From: Apoda limacodes
Taxonomy: Eukaryota; Arthropoda; Insecta; Lepidoptera; Limacodidae
Direction of reading: 5' to 3'
Assembly (NCBI GenBank): GCA_946406115.1
Contig: OX291543.1
Coordinates: 5,644,501 to 5,708,500 of the forward strand
Length of the DNA stretch: 64,000 bases
The notes below the pieces were generated by a model. The model saw nothing but the letters and a program-made list of their open reading frames with translations, was not told where the DNA came from and ran no database searches. The translations under genes and the position numbers were made by a program. Of this stretch, positions 20,746 to 32,375 are shown piece after piece; position 1 is the first letter of the stretch, and every line of letters starts with the position of its first letter.

Positions 20746-22760
20746 AGATTTGACGACTCACTCGACATTTTTATGTAAAAAAGAAAATTTGTAATGTATT
20801 TAACAGTACAAAACAGCACGGAAAGTTGCACTAATTTGGATTATTCGCGCTTTTTGTTTCTTTTTTACTTGTGGTGGCCAGTCAGATTCTCGAATAAGTT
20901 GTTCTCAGTAGTGAATGTTTTTTACAATTTTTTTGTTGTCGTTGTTGTTTTGATGAGATTCTAGATTCAAATCACACAAATCCCTAGAGATTACTCATAC
21001 AATATTAGATCCCTAGGGAATATTGACAAACTTTAGATTAGGTTTGCATGACATATAATTAGTCATTGCCGAGCAGGTAGTATAAAAAGGATTTTTTTCA
21101 ATATTTAACCCATTTTATTTTCCAATTTAAATAGAAATAATTTAAATTATATTAGGGTTTAGTAGCTAAAAGTTATGCTAAAACTGAAATCTTATATTAT
21201 TGATATGTCTGTCCGTCTCTTCGTTGTTGTCAAATGTCGAAGACAGAAACTTTATGGTATCGTTACGTCATACCTTTCATTTATAGAATACTAGCTTTTG
21301 CCGGCGACTCCGCTCGCCCTAAAATTGGTTATCAGCGTGGGATTCCTACGGCAACTCCTTGATTATTATAAAGAAGTTTGTTATAGCAAGCTATACCTGC
21401 AGCTATAGTTAGTTCATTTCGTGGAATTTGGTTAAAGTTACTCCCGCGGGATCTTTTGCATTTTCCGGGATAAAAAGCCTATATCTTTCTTCGAATCTTC
21501 AATTATTTCTGTGCAAAATTTCAGTTTAATTGGATGCTCTGTTGCGGTATGATTACAGTAAATATAATATAGTGAATAATTTATTTACAGGATACGATCA
21601 CTTTTTATTTTCAGGATATAGTAATTATTTTTACCCAGGATACAAAGTCACTTTATTTTCAGCTCAGAATTCATGAAAAAAAATGTTTTTTCTTATAATC
21701 TTATAAGGTTAGGTGACGTCCACGCGGTTATTTTCGAGGCCTTTAGATTGTACCCAACCCACACGTTTTATATATTTTTTTTGTTTTTAATTTGGTAGGA
21801 GACCGCTACAAAAAGTAATAACGGTTTCCTATTCTTTAAAAATTTTAATCTTCTAAGTACTAGACATGTGTCGTTATGTAATTATAACATAACGCAACGC
21901 GATGTTATGAGCGTTTTCACAACGTTATGGAAAGCATCTTTTTACAGCGATCTATTTTACAATCACAACGACCGGCCATCAGTCATTAGACGTTTCTGTA
22001 TTTGTTCGTTGCGTTTCGTTTCGTCGGTTTCCTTCATTTGACGTTTCCATCTGTCAAATTACAAAATTAAACAAATGCTTTATTTATTATTTGTAACATG
22101 CCGTATAAATATAAATATATACCTAGTTAATTAGTCCGAAATTGTGGGATGGATGACGCGTGCTACATATACCTACTATTTATCTGTGGTGCTATCAAAT
22201 TTACACGTGACATGATTATTTTAAAATGTACAAATAACTAAGCTACAAATTAATATCTATTTACAGAAAGTTTTTACTGAACAAGTAGGTATAAGTAATA
22301 TACAAACAACTCAAACAAGAACACTGAACAATTCAATAAATCGACCGGCTGTAACCTATTGACACAAAGAAATATATTACACTAAACAATTACGTAACTA
22401 CCCTACTAAGTACTTTGGTCAAAAAGACCCACCAAAGGTCAGACGGACAAACATACAGAAGGCGGCAGCTTAGTAATAAAAAGTGTTAAATAAGAATAAA
22501 GATTCAAAGTGAAAATTAAAAATAAAAAGTATCAAACGTGGAAATTTAATACCAAAACGAACACACTATAACATCAACATTCCATATCAAGTAAATGATG
22601 TCCTGTTATTTTTATTGTATTGTTATTTTACTATGACATTTTTGAAGGAAAGAAAAATATACCGTAACGTTATTTTCGGCAAAAAATTTACTCGTGATTT
22701 TATATCAAAAATATAAAAATTACGACAGCCATGTAGCTCGTGTGAAAATTATCAGTTCTG
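20746..22760. other. AT-rich non-coding, Helitron-like end at 21293
   Basis: At 21291-21340 the + strand reads ACTAGCTTTTGCCGGCGACT then CCGCTCGCCCTAAAATTGG. In reverse complement this is a GC hairpin ending in CTAG then T, the same terminus as at 11265-11299. A minus-oriented Helitron-like element therefore probably extends right from 21293 for a few hundred bases (it includes CCCGCGGGATCTTTTGCATT at 21443). No gene is supported. 21860-22080 and 22400-22700 hold only short frames. Confidence 0.45.
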
Positions 22761-22873
22761 ATGTCTGGAGAAATAGATGCAGGAGATAATGTCATTGTTA
22801 TTGTGTGGTTAGGTATATCTGCTATTTATACTGGACTGTTGGCACTCAGCACTTCGATAGTTGTCTTTGTTTC
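22761..22873 (+). CDS. Candidate first exon with one membrane segment
   Basis: An ATG at 22761 opens 38 codons encoding MSGEIDAGDNVIVIVW followed by LGISAIYTGLLALSTSIVVF, a convincing single hydrophobic helix. At 22873 the frame meets TTTC/GTGAGTATT, a good splice donor, so the frame may be a first coding exon of phase 2. Without splicing it stops at 22877. I recognise no family and found no matching second exon to the right before the transposon at 23207. It could be a genuine 5' exon of a gene whose intron hosts element D, a pseudogene exon, or chance. Confidence 0.25.
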
Positions 22874-22877
22874 GTGA

Positions 22878-23205
22878 GTATTAACATAGGAACTTATTTA
22901 TTATGGTAAGGTCGGCCTTGTGGTTTCGGCATTTAATTTTGCCTCGCAAACAAAGCAAATGAGAATTGTTGAATACGTAAATTTATCTGAGACAGACAGA
23001 GTGTATCTGCAGACAGAACCTTTGACTATCTGTGGCACTCGGTCTTTGTTGGCGTATGATGTAGAGCGAGAAAGGAGAAAACGCGCATTACACACATCAG
23101 ACCGATTTTTTATTTTATTTCACTTACATTCTTAAAAACATTATCAACAAAGAAAAATTGAAATTTACTGTACATAGTTTCGTATCTGACGAATGCTTAT
23201 TGAAT
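22878..23205. other. No gene recognised
   Basis: Short open frames exist on both strands (22920-23135 +, 23095-22901 -) but share no motif with a known family. The sequence is not clearly repetitive within this window. Confidence 0.35.
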
Positions 23206-23921
23206 AGGGGAGACCGGGGCTGGTTGACCAATTTTCAGCTTAAGAGGTTTCTATTTCTTAAGAGTATATTTATTTAAAAACGGGTTCACTTAATAGATTC
23301 ACTATTTAGCTTTGCAATAAAGCGCCAAAAGGCACGTTATTTATTATGATATAGAGTACAGGCCAGTTTTTGTAGAAAAGGAAAAACTAGGGGTAGGTTG
23401 ACTATGCACCTGGGGTAAGTTGACCTATGAAGTAGTAAGTGCAAATTCTACGAGGAAATAGGATAAAGACTCAAAAAAGTATTAGGTACTCATTTTTTTT
23501 ATTGAAACAAATCAGCGATCTTCCGCCACATCAATTAAACACCATAAAATTCAAATTATTAGAATAAACAATCAGACGTTCAAACATTTAGCAATTTGAG
23601 TACCTAAAAATAAACTAAGTAGTTTCTTAATGAGTATTTAAAACAAAACGAAATAATTTCTTATAATCTTTAACCATTTGCTAAAAAATAATCACATTGA
23701 ACAAAGTACTCTCTTATTAACTATTTAAACAAAATTAAATAATTTCTTACAAACTTTAAGCCTTTGGTAACAAATAATGATATCTAACAAAAGCAATTAT
23801 ATTTATTATTTGGTAACAGTTGACGTAAGTATTGAAATAAATTATTATATGTATTCTAACATTGGTATGTTATAAGTTATCTTATTAAGAAAATAAATTA
23901 TTTTGAGATCATACTATTCAA

Positions 23922-25902
23922 TCAATCTTCTAAATCGGAGTTAAAATTTTTGCACTCATAGAACAATATATTCCCGGTTACACATTTTGTGTGTGCCCAG
24001 AACTTGCATGCAGTGCATTGAACCCATTCTTCTCCTAAAATACTAGAGTTATAGGATTCAGTGCACTCCAAACAAAATGTTTCATCCTCATCACTTTCAT
24101 CGTCGTCACTTTTCTTCGTGTTAGCCTCACGAAGAGTTTTTTTTACTTTACCCTTTCTGCCCTTTCCAGTTCCTGTAGATTTTTCGCCTGTCTTTGGCTT
24201 CTTTGTTTTTTTGGTCAGCGTCTTACTACATTGTTGTTTTCTCTTAAGTTGCATAAGATTTTCTTTTTCTGGTGTGTCTGTGTAAATAGTGCTTTTTCGT
24301 TTTCGGATATTCCTTTTATTTTCCTTTCTTGGTCCAGCTTTCGGAAAGGGTCTGATATCTTCAGGTAAAGTAAACTATGTGCTCGGCATACTCACATTTC
24401 TCTCATCAGTTACTGGATTTTTTTCAGGAGTTTTGAATTCATAATCTGCATTGGTTACTGAGAGTGCATCAGAAGTTGAAGGCACCTCGCAAAACGCATT
24501 TGAAGTCGATGGTGTGACAGTTTCAAAAGACATAGCATCATCCTGGTTAGGTAGATTACATATATCAATTTGGTTGCTTAGGTCATGTGATGGTGCAGCA
24601 CTGTCAGTTGCCAATGCTGATGTTAGTGCAGGAAACACATTCGGTGCTGGTCTGTCCGTCACATATGCCCCGCTAAACTCTGAGTCAGGAAATATGCTTT
24701 CGTTGAGTGGTGATATTCCAGTCACACGGAATCCAGATTGAATATTATCAATTGTAGCTGCTAATGGCAATGATGTTTTTACCAACTCAGGTATGTCATA
24801 AATAGTTATAGTCTTTCCCGGATGACTTGCTAGCCAATTATCACTTGCTCGGTTGTAATATTTCTTTAGGGGCCCGTAAACTGTCCTGTCTAGAGGCTTC
24901 AGCTTATGGCTGCAGTGAGGAGGAAATGATAAAATTGTAACCCCGTTTTCTTTGAAATACTCAAGCACTTCTATAGACAAATGCGAGTCATGATTGTCGA
25001 GAAGTAGTAAAACCGGGTTTTCTTTACTGGGTTTGGCGTATTTTACGAAGTGCTTAGCAAACTTACGAAAATTATCTTCTTTCATCCACCCAGAAGAATT
25101 AGCATCGCCATCTGAGCCCACTGGTCCGCTTCTGATGAAATGTTCTTTATAGTGAACCCGGGGAAAAATAAAGAATGGAGGAATCATGTTGCCAAGGGCT
25201 GAGATAGCAACCGCGACCGTCACCAGCGTACCTCGTTCAGCGGAAGTCATTTTTCCCAAGTTCTTGATTCCTCGACGGGCTATCACTCTATTAGGAACAT
25301 GAACCGTTGTCAGCCCTGTTTCGTCAACGTTCCAAATATCACCAGGACTTTTGACGTTGATAAACGGTTTTCAAGTTGTCAAAGAACAATTTGACGTTAT
25401 TTTTGTTGAAAGATGTGGCTCGAGATAAACTAGTTGCTTGAGGAGCTCGTATAGAAAGTGTACGATGACGTTTAAGAAAATATCCCAACCAATCTTCACC
25501 AGCAATCAGTTTTGTATTCCATGAGTTAGGTAACGATTTGTTATTTTTTTTGGCAAATTCATATGCGAACTTTCGTGTTTCATAAGGTGTTAAACCATAA
25601 TAAATATCTGCTGCTTTCTTCAAGTAACTCTCTAAAGCAAGCTCTTCCTCTTCATTAAATATTTGTCTATTTTTTTTGTAGCCAACGCTGTCCAACGTTG
25701 ATTCGGATTTTGATAATTGGGGATTTTTTTCTAATTTTTTCTTCAGATTTACGACGTGGCGTTGAAGTGTTTTGTACGGTATATCAAACTCTTTCGCCGT
25801 AGAATTTACACTTTTTTTGTCAAAGACAACTTGTTGACATGCTTTATCTATTACATCTTTGGATTTATTCCCTCTATTAGTTTTTCTTTTGTATGTTCGC
25901 AT
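23922..25902 (-). pseudogene. Full-span pogo-like transposase of element D, frameshifted
   Basis: Start at Met 25902 (MRTYKRKTNRGNKSKDVID). 25902-25339 encodes the pipsqueak HTH (AKEFDIPYKTLQRHV) and CENP-B HTH (GEDWLGYFLKRHRTLSIRAP). After a frameshift near 25340-25375, SPGDIWNVDETGLTTVHVP gives the first catalytic Asp. 25286-24375 continues with VLLLLDNHDSHLSIEVLEYF (second Asp), PPHCSHKLKPLDRTVYGPLK (third Asp), GFRVTGISPLNESIFPDSEF and a Ser/Thr-rich linker. A second frame break leads to 24254-23922: a basic stretch (GTGKGRKGKVKK), an acidic SDDDESDED, then a Cys/His finger with FCLECTE, WVQCTACKFWAHTKC and a final Cys. Only two frame breaks separate this from an intact gene of about 600 codons. 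Confidence 0.9.
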
Positions 25903-25985
25903 GGTCCTGAAACAATAATTTTTGCATAAAATTTCAAAAATATCGACTTCATTTTATGTGTGAAATATCCATAATATTATGGTTA

Positions 25986-26053
25986 AGTAGACTAGTGTAT
26001 TACGGGGCTGGTTGACTAGGTGGTCAATCAGCCCCGTTACACATTAGTCTACT
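25986..26053. promoter_or_regulatory. Hairpin of end-like motifs upstream of transposase D
   Basis: About 33-nt arms (25986-26018 and 26021-26053) pair with few mismatches. Each arm carries an ACGGGGCTGGTTGAC-like copy of the element's terminal motif. The hairpin lies about 84 bp upstream of the transposase Met. It parallels the hairpin of element B. An operator or promoter role is inferred from position and motif identity. Confidence 0.5.
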
Positions 26054-26429
26054 AGCCCCGAATCACTTTTTAATTTTTAATCACATGCCATAACCTCAAA
26101 ACTGCGTCGAAATTAAATTTAATATACATAAAAGAACGACCATGAATCAAACAATCGTTATGAATGCTTCGACAATCAATAAATTAGGAATAAATATGCA
26201 TTATTACAATTAACATTACGTCAAAAATAATTACTTACGTGTGTTGTTTTTCAATATTGCGTTCCTTCTCTCAAACGACGTGCGTGCGCGACGCCGTATT
26301 CCCGGTGACTGAGCGGGGGGAGGTGACGGACTCTCGCGTCTCACTGATTTGCTCAAGGCTATTACATCGGATGAGTTTTTGATAGTTAGTCAACCTACCC
26401 CTATAGTCAACCAGCCCCGGTCTCCCCTA

Positions 26430-27554
26430 CTGTTATTAAATTAGTTTTTGTTCCAATTTTATACTAAAAAAAACCCCATCACAGGGAATGGTTCTGCCAA
26501 ATGCTTTAACTAAACGTAGCTATAAATATTTTTTATTCAGCTCTCACGTTTTCTACTTACCCAGGAGAGCTATAGGCATTGTACGGTACCTTTCATGTTT
26601 GTCCGTATGTACTGTCATACGAAAAGGTGCTAAACATTCATTGTTTTTCTCATGCTCCTGTACTTCGGGGCTTAAAGTTACTTACGTTAGACTAAATATA
26701 TATTCTGTGAAATCTTGTTAGGTGGATACGCGCTTGTTAGAGTTACAGAGAGTTACAGTTAATATTACATAAACTGGTTGCTTAGTTATATGTTTCTATA
26801 GTTACCAACTTTACATGCGTTTTACGCCTCACCCATACTACCCATATACTGCAAGGTATGGGTATGGATGTGTTTGGATAAAAGTGTGTATCAGACACTA
26901 TTGCATTAAGTGCATCGTAAGGACCCCAGAAATGCAAAGTTGCAGTCATTCTCTTTTACAAAAACAATAAATCTAGTGTCCTGCAAAATAAACACAAAAA
27001 TACACATAAAAACTTTTTTAAGTTTTAAGTTACCAATTTTTCCCTATATCTCAATAACTGTATTAGGTTTATATGGAACTTTATATATGTGCTCTATACA
27101 TTTTTGCACAATAAATGACATATATTTTAAATTAATATAACATTCAAATATCTAACTATTCAAATAACAAATTCATTTTTCAGTTGGTCCTCAACTTCAA
27201 TATTAAGAAAATTTTCTTCAAACTACAACCGTTTCGGTTTACCACATATCTACGGAATCCTAAAAACAAATGATTAAAAATTCATGACGAAATTATAAGC
27301 GTTCAAATAATTTTTTAGCCCAATTCAAAAAAAGGAGGTTCTCAGAATCGTATGTATGTATTTTTGTCCGCAATTATCTCGCGTTTGGCTGAACCGATTT
27401 TGATGCGGTTAAGTATTTGTTACATTCTGGAGAAGGTTTTGGTATACAACAAATGGATACCCATGGTCCCATGGTCATCAGGTCAGGATATATTGATGGG
27501 ATCCTGGAGAAATCAAGGGAACTCTTAAAATTTTTATAGGCAAACTTAAAGCTT
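26430..27554. other. No gene recognised
   Basis: AT-rich. At 27330-27500 the text TCTCGCGTTTGGCTGAACCG resembles the non-coding part of insect non-autonomous transposons. Open frames at 26488-26721 and 26910-27140 (+) lack any family features. Confidence 0.45.
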
Positions 27555-28190
27555 TTATACCACTAAGGTGGCAAACAAGCTTGCGTTCCGTCTGATGGTA
27601 AGCGGTCACCGCAGCGTATGGACGCTTGCAACACCTGGGTCATCACTCGCACTTTGCCGACCCTGCAAAAAACTTCTTTCTTGATGAACCCCATACTGTA
27701 GTCCTCAGAGAAAACCTCGGAAGGGAGCTCATTCCATAACCTAAGCGTTCGCGGTAGGATTTTTTTCAAAAACCGCACTGTATGTGACCATTTAGGTCAT
27801 ACCGAGACGTGATAAGACGTTGGGATGCGCTGCGCGCGCATCATCAACCCGTTTCACGTCACGTCCTGTCGCGTCTCGTTGCTCGTAGTGATACGAGACG
27901 CCGCGCTGCGCCGCGCGGTGCATCCTAACGCATATTTAAGCCGCTTCACGTCGCGCCGCGTCTCGGTGTGAGCCGACCCTTAGGCTCCAAGGTGTAAGGA
28001 TGAATTCCCTGCAAATGGCGAGCGGGGCGATAATAGAAAAATAGTCGTTTGTATAATTTTAAACAATTCCTCAGAACACATCCCATTATACAAGCGGTAG
28101 ACCACACACAGGGAGGCAGTCTCTCTTCAGATTTAAGGGTTCGATACGGCTTGAATACGGTTTGAATTTGGGATCGTCAACGATTTTTTA
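27555..28190 (-). mobile_element. LINE 3' fragment, minus strand
   Basis: From right to left this matches the C-terminal region and 3' tail of the long LINE at 29625-32430: SLCVVYRLYNGMCSEELF near 28130-28070, a break, then ILPRTLRLWNELPSEVFSED at about 27760-27700, and the CATACGCTGCGGTGACCGCT-type tail to 27555. A GC-rich foldback element is inserted at 27797. Frame breaks mark a dead copy. Confidence 0.75.
27797..27979. mobile_element. GC-rich foldback element in the LINE fragment
   Basis: Left TCATACCGAGACGTGA and right CGCGTCTCGGTGTGAGCC are inverted copies. The GC-rich interior (GCGCTGCGCGCGCATC; GACGCCGCGCTGCGCCGCGC) forms further inverted pairs. TTAGG stands on both sides (27792-27796, 27980-27984). 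Removing one TTAGG and the 183 bp restores the LINE reading, which supports a target duplication. The right arm may carry about 8 extra terminal bases, so the exact ends are provisional. Confidence 0.55.
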
Positions 28191-29099
28191 GTGTACAAAA
28201 AATTAGCCACGTAAAAGTCTAAAATAAAAACTTTTTTAACAAAAACCGACTTCAAAAAGGTGAACTAAAAATCTGATTAAAATTACAGTTATTAATATAA
28301 TATGTATGCACAGATATGACGAAGCTATATATTAACTACATAAAATCCGGTTTTAACTACGGAACCCTTTAATTAAAACATCAAAATCAGTGGTTTTTGC
28401 AATGTGAAATGCATAAAATGACAATAACGTCATCGCACTTGTTAGGCCTACCGTGCACTTTAGTAAAATGCTGTGCGTTTCTTTTTAAAATGTTTAAGGC
28501 GTGAATGACACGCACAACGAAATGCACTGCAATGGCATGCAGATTTTGTTGCGGTTTGTTCTCGCACGTAATTTTTACACAATATTAACTTAAGTATATT
28601 AAACCCCACACACTACGCAAATCATCCGCAGATCGCCGCAATAGTGCTCGAAGCGCGGTCAAGAAATGTTGTCACGACGCGTTTTACAAATAAATTTTAT
28701 GGCCAATAATCCCTATCAAATTCTGTGCAAATCAAATTTAAAGCACGCACCAAATCTAATACGTTACGATTTTAAATACGCATCGCCACACACGGGCGCC
28801 GCAGTGCACACAGTCTTTCGAGTTGGCAATTAGAGTGCGCTTCATATAATTTTAAGAAATGCGAGTGATGCCCCAGGTGCTGACCGCTTACCATTAGACT
28901 GGCCGCAAGTTTGTTTGCCAACTAAGAGGTATAAAAAGGCGGAGCGATAATTCTATCGTATATTGTGTTTTTTTGATCTCATCCACAGAAACTGCCACGC
29001 AAAAACTTAAATGGACAGTCTAGACGCCAATACCGGTAGAAGATCTTCTAAACAATTAAAATGATACAACTTAAAAACTTTTCAAAAACCATTGTAATT
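28191..29099. other. Non-coding, with a decayed LINE tail at 28858-28935
   Basis: 28858-28935 is a diverged copy of the LINE 3' tail (GTGATGCCCCAGGTGC, TGACCGCTTACCATTAGACT). The rest shows no coding frame and no terminal repeats. Confidence 0.45.
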
Positions 29100-29362
29100 T
29101 TGGTCGCGTTCAGCCCGGTTTCAGAGAAACTTCCTCCCGCGAACGCTTGGGTTGTGGAATGAGCTCCCTGCCAAGGTTTTCTCTAAGGACTACAGTATGG
29201 GGTTCTTCAAGAAAGAAGTAATTGTAATTTTGAAGGGTCGGCAACGCGCGAGTGATACTTTTGGTGTTGCAAGCGTCCATAGACCACGGTGACCGCTTAC
29301 CATCAGGCGGACCGTGCGCTTGTTTGCCACCTTAGTGGTATAAAAAAAAAAAAAAAAAAAAA
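29100..29362 (+). mobile_element. LINE 3' end with poly(A)
   Basis: A 5'-truncated copy of the same LINE: CCTCCCGCGAACGCTTGGGT, GAGCTCCCTGCCAAGGTTTT, the CCGCTTACCATCAGGCGGAC tail and GTGGTATA followed by a run of A at 29342-29362. Short truncated copies with a poly(A) tail are the usual product of target-primed reverse transcription. Confidence 0.8.
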
Positions 29363-29624
29363 CATTCTCTTACCTAGGTTTGAGTTGCTTGGACCAATCC
29401 TTACTAAATTTAAATGGGACCAATCTGTGGGTAATCCTTCCCTATACGTAAAAATTTACCAAATCGGTTTATAAATGACGGAGTTCTGAGGTAAAAAACA
29501 TAAAAAAACATACGATCGAATTGAGAACCTTCTCCTTTTTATTGGGTTAAAAGGGGAAATAAACTTTACCTATACTTATTACAATTCCTAAACTTATTAT
29601 ATTATAACATTGTTCAGTTCTAAA

Positions 29625-30729
29625 CTAGACCTGCCCGGCCGACACATCATACCTTCATTATCCCGGCTACAAACTCGAACACAATTTTATGAGTCGTGCC
29701 GGTGTATGTATGTTCGTCCGGGAGGATATCTGCTGTCGCCGCCTTCATAGCCTTGAAGACAGGGACCTGTCGATATTGTGGGTGCGCGTAGATTACGGCG
29801 GCCACACTCGTATCTATGCGTGCCTATACAGGTCTCATAGCGGTGACACGGACGTAACTCGACTCTTCACGCACCTGAGTTTGACGACTGACAAAGTTCT
29901 AGAGCAATATCCCACAGCAGAACTAGTTATTTTGGGAGACTTTAACGCCCACCATCGCGAGTGGCTCAGTTCTCGAACCAATAACTATGCTGGGATATCT
30001 GCTCATGAATTTGCTCTGACCTATGGATTCTCTCAGCTGGTACTTTCTCCAACGAGAATACCAGATATAGAGGAACATACGAGCTCCTTACTGGACCTTC
30101 TGCTGACTACTCGTCCGGACGGGTACTCCGTCTCAGTGGATGCGCCTCTTGGCTCCTCGGACCACTGTCTCGTTCGGACTCAAGTGTCATGCACACAACC
30201 TGATCCTTCTGGGCCAACTAACTGGCGTCGTGTGTGGCACTATAAGTCGGCAGACTGGGATGGATTGCGTGAATTTTACGCATCGTACCCGTGGAGGCAG
30301 ATCTGCTTTAACTCAGAAGATCCTGACGTCTGCGCAGCCGCAGTCACTGAGACAATCCTTGCTGGTATGGAATGCTATATTCCTAACCCGCGAGTAGCTG
30401 CCGGCGTCAAAAAACGACCGTGGTTTAATAGGTCTTGCAGAAAAGCTAAAATTCTTAAGCAAAATGCATATGAGGCTTGGACCACGGCTCGTTATAATAA
30501 GGATCCGAATATTTCTGAGTTAAAACGCAAATTAAATGCTGCCTCGAGGTTCAGTAAGAAAGCAACTGCCAGAGCAAAATTCCAATTCATCGGCAAAATA
30601 GGTGGGCGACTTGCGAGCTATCCTGTTACCAGTTACCACCACTGCGAAAGACCGATGGTGACTTGGCCCATAGTGCTAAAGAGAAAGCCGATCTACTGGG
30701 CAGTCTCTTTGCCTCGAACTCGAATATGA
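29625..30729 (+). pseudogene. LINE AP-type endonuclease domain
   Basis: The frame is open from about 29625, where CPADTSYLHYPGYKLEHNF already matches the family upstream of the Met at 29689. Conserved blocks are SRAGVCMFVREDICC, TAELVILGDFNAHHREWL (the catalytic GDFNxH), SQLVLSPTRIPDIEEHTS, LLDLLLTTRPDGY and LGSSDHCLVRTQV (the SDH box). The C-terminal half, with VKKRPWFNRSCRKAKILKQ, is the linker before the RT. The N-terminal part of the endonuclease is lost by 5' truncation. A frameshift at about 30630-30660 separates it from the RT frame, so the original single ORF2 is broken once. The enzyme nicks target DNA to prime reverse transcription. Confidence 0.85.
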
Positions 30730-32375
30730 ACGATGAAGGCGCTGTACCACCTACTATACCGTGGTGCGGTAAGTCCATGCCGGAAATCTCCATAACGCAG
30801 CGGGAGGTCAGGCGGGCGTTGCTTTCTCTAGACGTTCATAAGTCGAGTGGGCCAGACGGTATACCAGCAGTGGTGCTTAAGCAGTGTGCTCCTGAGTTAT
30901 GTCCTGTACTCACGCGCCTCTTCGCGCTTTCCTACCACACTAGGCAATTTCCGTCTACATGGAAGACTGCGAATGTGCACCCGGTGCCCAAAAAGGGCGA
31001 TAGATCAGATCCATCGAATTACAGGCCTATCGCTATTACCTCTCTCCTCTCTAAGGTGATGGAGCGTGTGATCAACACACAGCTTCTAAGATACCTAGAA
31101 GCACACGATCTGGTCAGTGACCGTCAATATGGCTTTCGCCACGGTCGCTCGACTGGTGACCTTCTAGTGTATCTCACACACCGATGGGCACTAGCCATTG
31201 AGAGTCAGGGGGAGGCATTGGCATGTAGCCTGGACATAGCGAAGGCGTTCGATCGGGTCTGGCACCGCGGTCTTCTATCGAAGTTGCCATCTTACGGAGT
31301 GCCCGAGGGTTTGTGCAAATGGGTGGCTAGCTTTTTGTCCGGCAGACGCATACGAACTGTAGTTGACGGTAGTTGCTCTGATAGCATGGACATTAATGCT
31401 GGTGTCCCGCAAGGCTCTGTGCTGTCTCCTACGCTGTTTCTACTGCATATCAATGACATGTTGGACATCAACAACATACATTGCTATGCAGATGACAGTA
31501 CTGGAGACACTTTTTACACGGGTCGTGCAAACATCCCTCGTTCCCTTGTGGAGGAAAACCGCGGAGAACTTGTGTCTCAAATCGAGACCACACTGTCCCA
31601 GGTCTCTGACTGGGGACGGGTAAACTTGGTCCGATTCAACCCTACAAAGACACAAGTGTGCGCGTTCACCGCTAAGAAAACTCCATTCACTGTGGTCCCA
31701 CAATTCCAGAACACTCCCCTCTCCATCTCCAAGAGCATTGGGATCCTTGGTGTCGACATCTCCAGCGATGTTCAGTTCCGAGATCATTTACAAGATAAGG
31801 TAAAGCTGGCGTCCAAAAAACTTGGTGTACTCAACAGAGCGAAGCAGTACTTCACGTCGGGGCAAAGGTTGTTACTTTACAAGTCGCAAGTTCGGCCCCA
31901 TATGGAGTACTGCTGCCATCTCTGGGCAGGTGCACCCGGATACCAGCTTGACCCTTTTGACTCGGTTCAACGACGGGCTGTGAGAATTGTCGACGATCCC
32001 AAACTCACTTGCGGTATCGAGCCCTTAAGTCTGAGGAGAGACTTTGCCTCACTGTGTGTGTTCTACCGCTTGTACAATGGGTTGTGTTCTGAGGAATTGT
32101 TCGAAATGATGCCCACGGCTACTTTCTACCATCGCACCGCTCGCCATCGGCAGGGAATTCATTCTCACACTTTAGAACCTAAATGGTCGCGTACAGTGCG
32201 GTTTCAGAGAAACTTCCTCCCGCGAACGCTTAAGTTGTGGAATGAGCTCCCTGCCAAGGTTTTCTGCAAGGACTACAGTATGGAGTTCTTCAAGAAAGAA
32301 GTTATTAGATTTCTGAAGGGTCGGCAACGCGCAAGTGATACCCCTGGTGTTGCAAGCGTCCATAGGCTACGGTGA
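30663..32375 (+). CDS. LINE reverse transcriptase (5' part frameshifted from endonuclease)
   Basis: 570 codons without interruption. RT blocks in order: SSGPDGIPAVVLKQCAPEL, VPKKGDRSDPSNYRPIAIT, YGFRHGRSTGDLL, LDIAKAFDRVWHRGLL, INAGVPQGSVLSPTLFLL and HCYADDST (the YADD catalytic pair), then SKSIGILGVDISSDVQFRD, SKKLGVLNRAKQYF and the C-terminal MEYCCHLWAGAPGYQLDPFD segment. The first residues (MAHSAKEKADLLGSL) continue the linker from the preceding frame, so this Met is probably not the real start. ORF2 was a single protein before the frameshift near 30640. The long open frame suggests recent insertion. Confidence 0.85.
   Translation: MAHSAKEKADLLGSLFASNSNMNDEGAVPPTIPWCGKSMPEISITQREVRRALLSLDVHKSSGPDGIPAVVLKQCAPELCPVLTRLFALSYHTRQFPSTWKTANVHPVPKKGDRSDPSNYRPIAITSLLSKVMERVINTQLLRYLEAHDLVSDRQYGFRHGRSTGDLLVYLTHRWALAIESQGEALACSLDIAKAFDRVWHRGLLSKLPSYGVPEGLCKWVASFLSGRRIRTVVDGSCSDSMDINAGVPQGSVLSPTLFLLHINDMLDINNIHCYADDSTGDTFYTGRANIPRSLVEENRGELVSQIETTLSQVSDWGRVNLVRFNPTKTQVCAFTAKKTPFTVVPQFQNTPLSISKSIGILGVDISSDVQFRDHLQDKVKLASKKLGVLNRAKQYFTSGQRLLLYKSQVRPHMEYCCHLWAGAPGYQLDPFDSVQRRAVRIVDDPKLTCGIEPLSLRRDFASLCVFYRLYNGLCSEELFEMMPTATFYHRTARHRQGIHSHTLEPKWSRTVRFQRNFLPRTLKLWNELPAKVFCKDYSMEFFKKEVIRFLKGRQRASDTPGVASVHRLR

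Larger units (their letters stand above)
23207..26427 (-). mobile_element. Pogo-like element D with matching ends and TA duplication
   Basis: Left end GGGGAGACCGGGGCTGGTTG at 23207 and, at the right, its reverse complement finishing at 26427 match perfectly over more than 20 bp. TA flanks both sides (23205-23206; 26428-26429). The element is 3221 bp. Subterminal motifs of the form GGGG(C/T)(A/T)GGTTGAC recur at 23393-23402, 23412-23426, 26003-26018, in inverse form at 26022-26037, and at 26386-26420. It encodes a minus-strand transposase with three parts. It is the best-delimited mobile element in the window. Confidence 0.9.

Noticed and set aside
27792..27984. Interstitial telomere signal from the two TTAGG copies
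   Set aside because: Only two isolated pentamers flank an insertion; there is no tandem array. A target duplication explains them.
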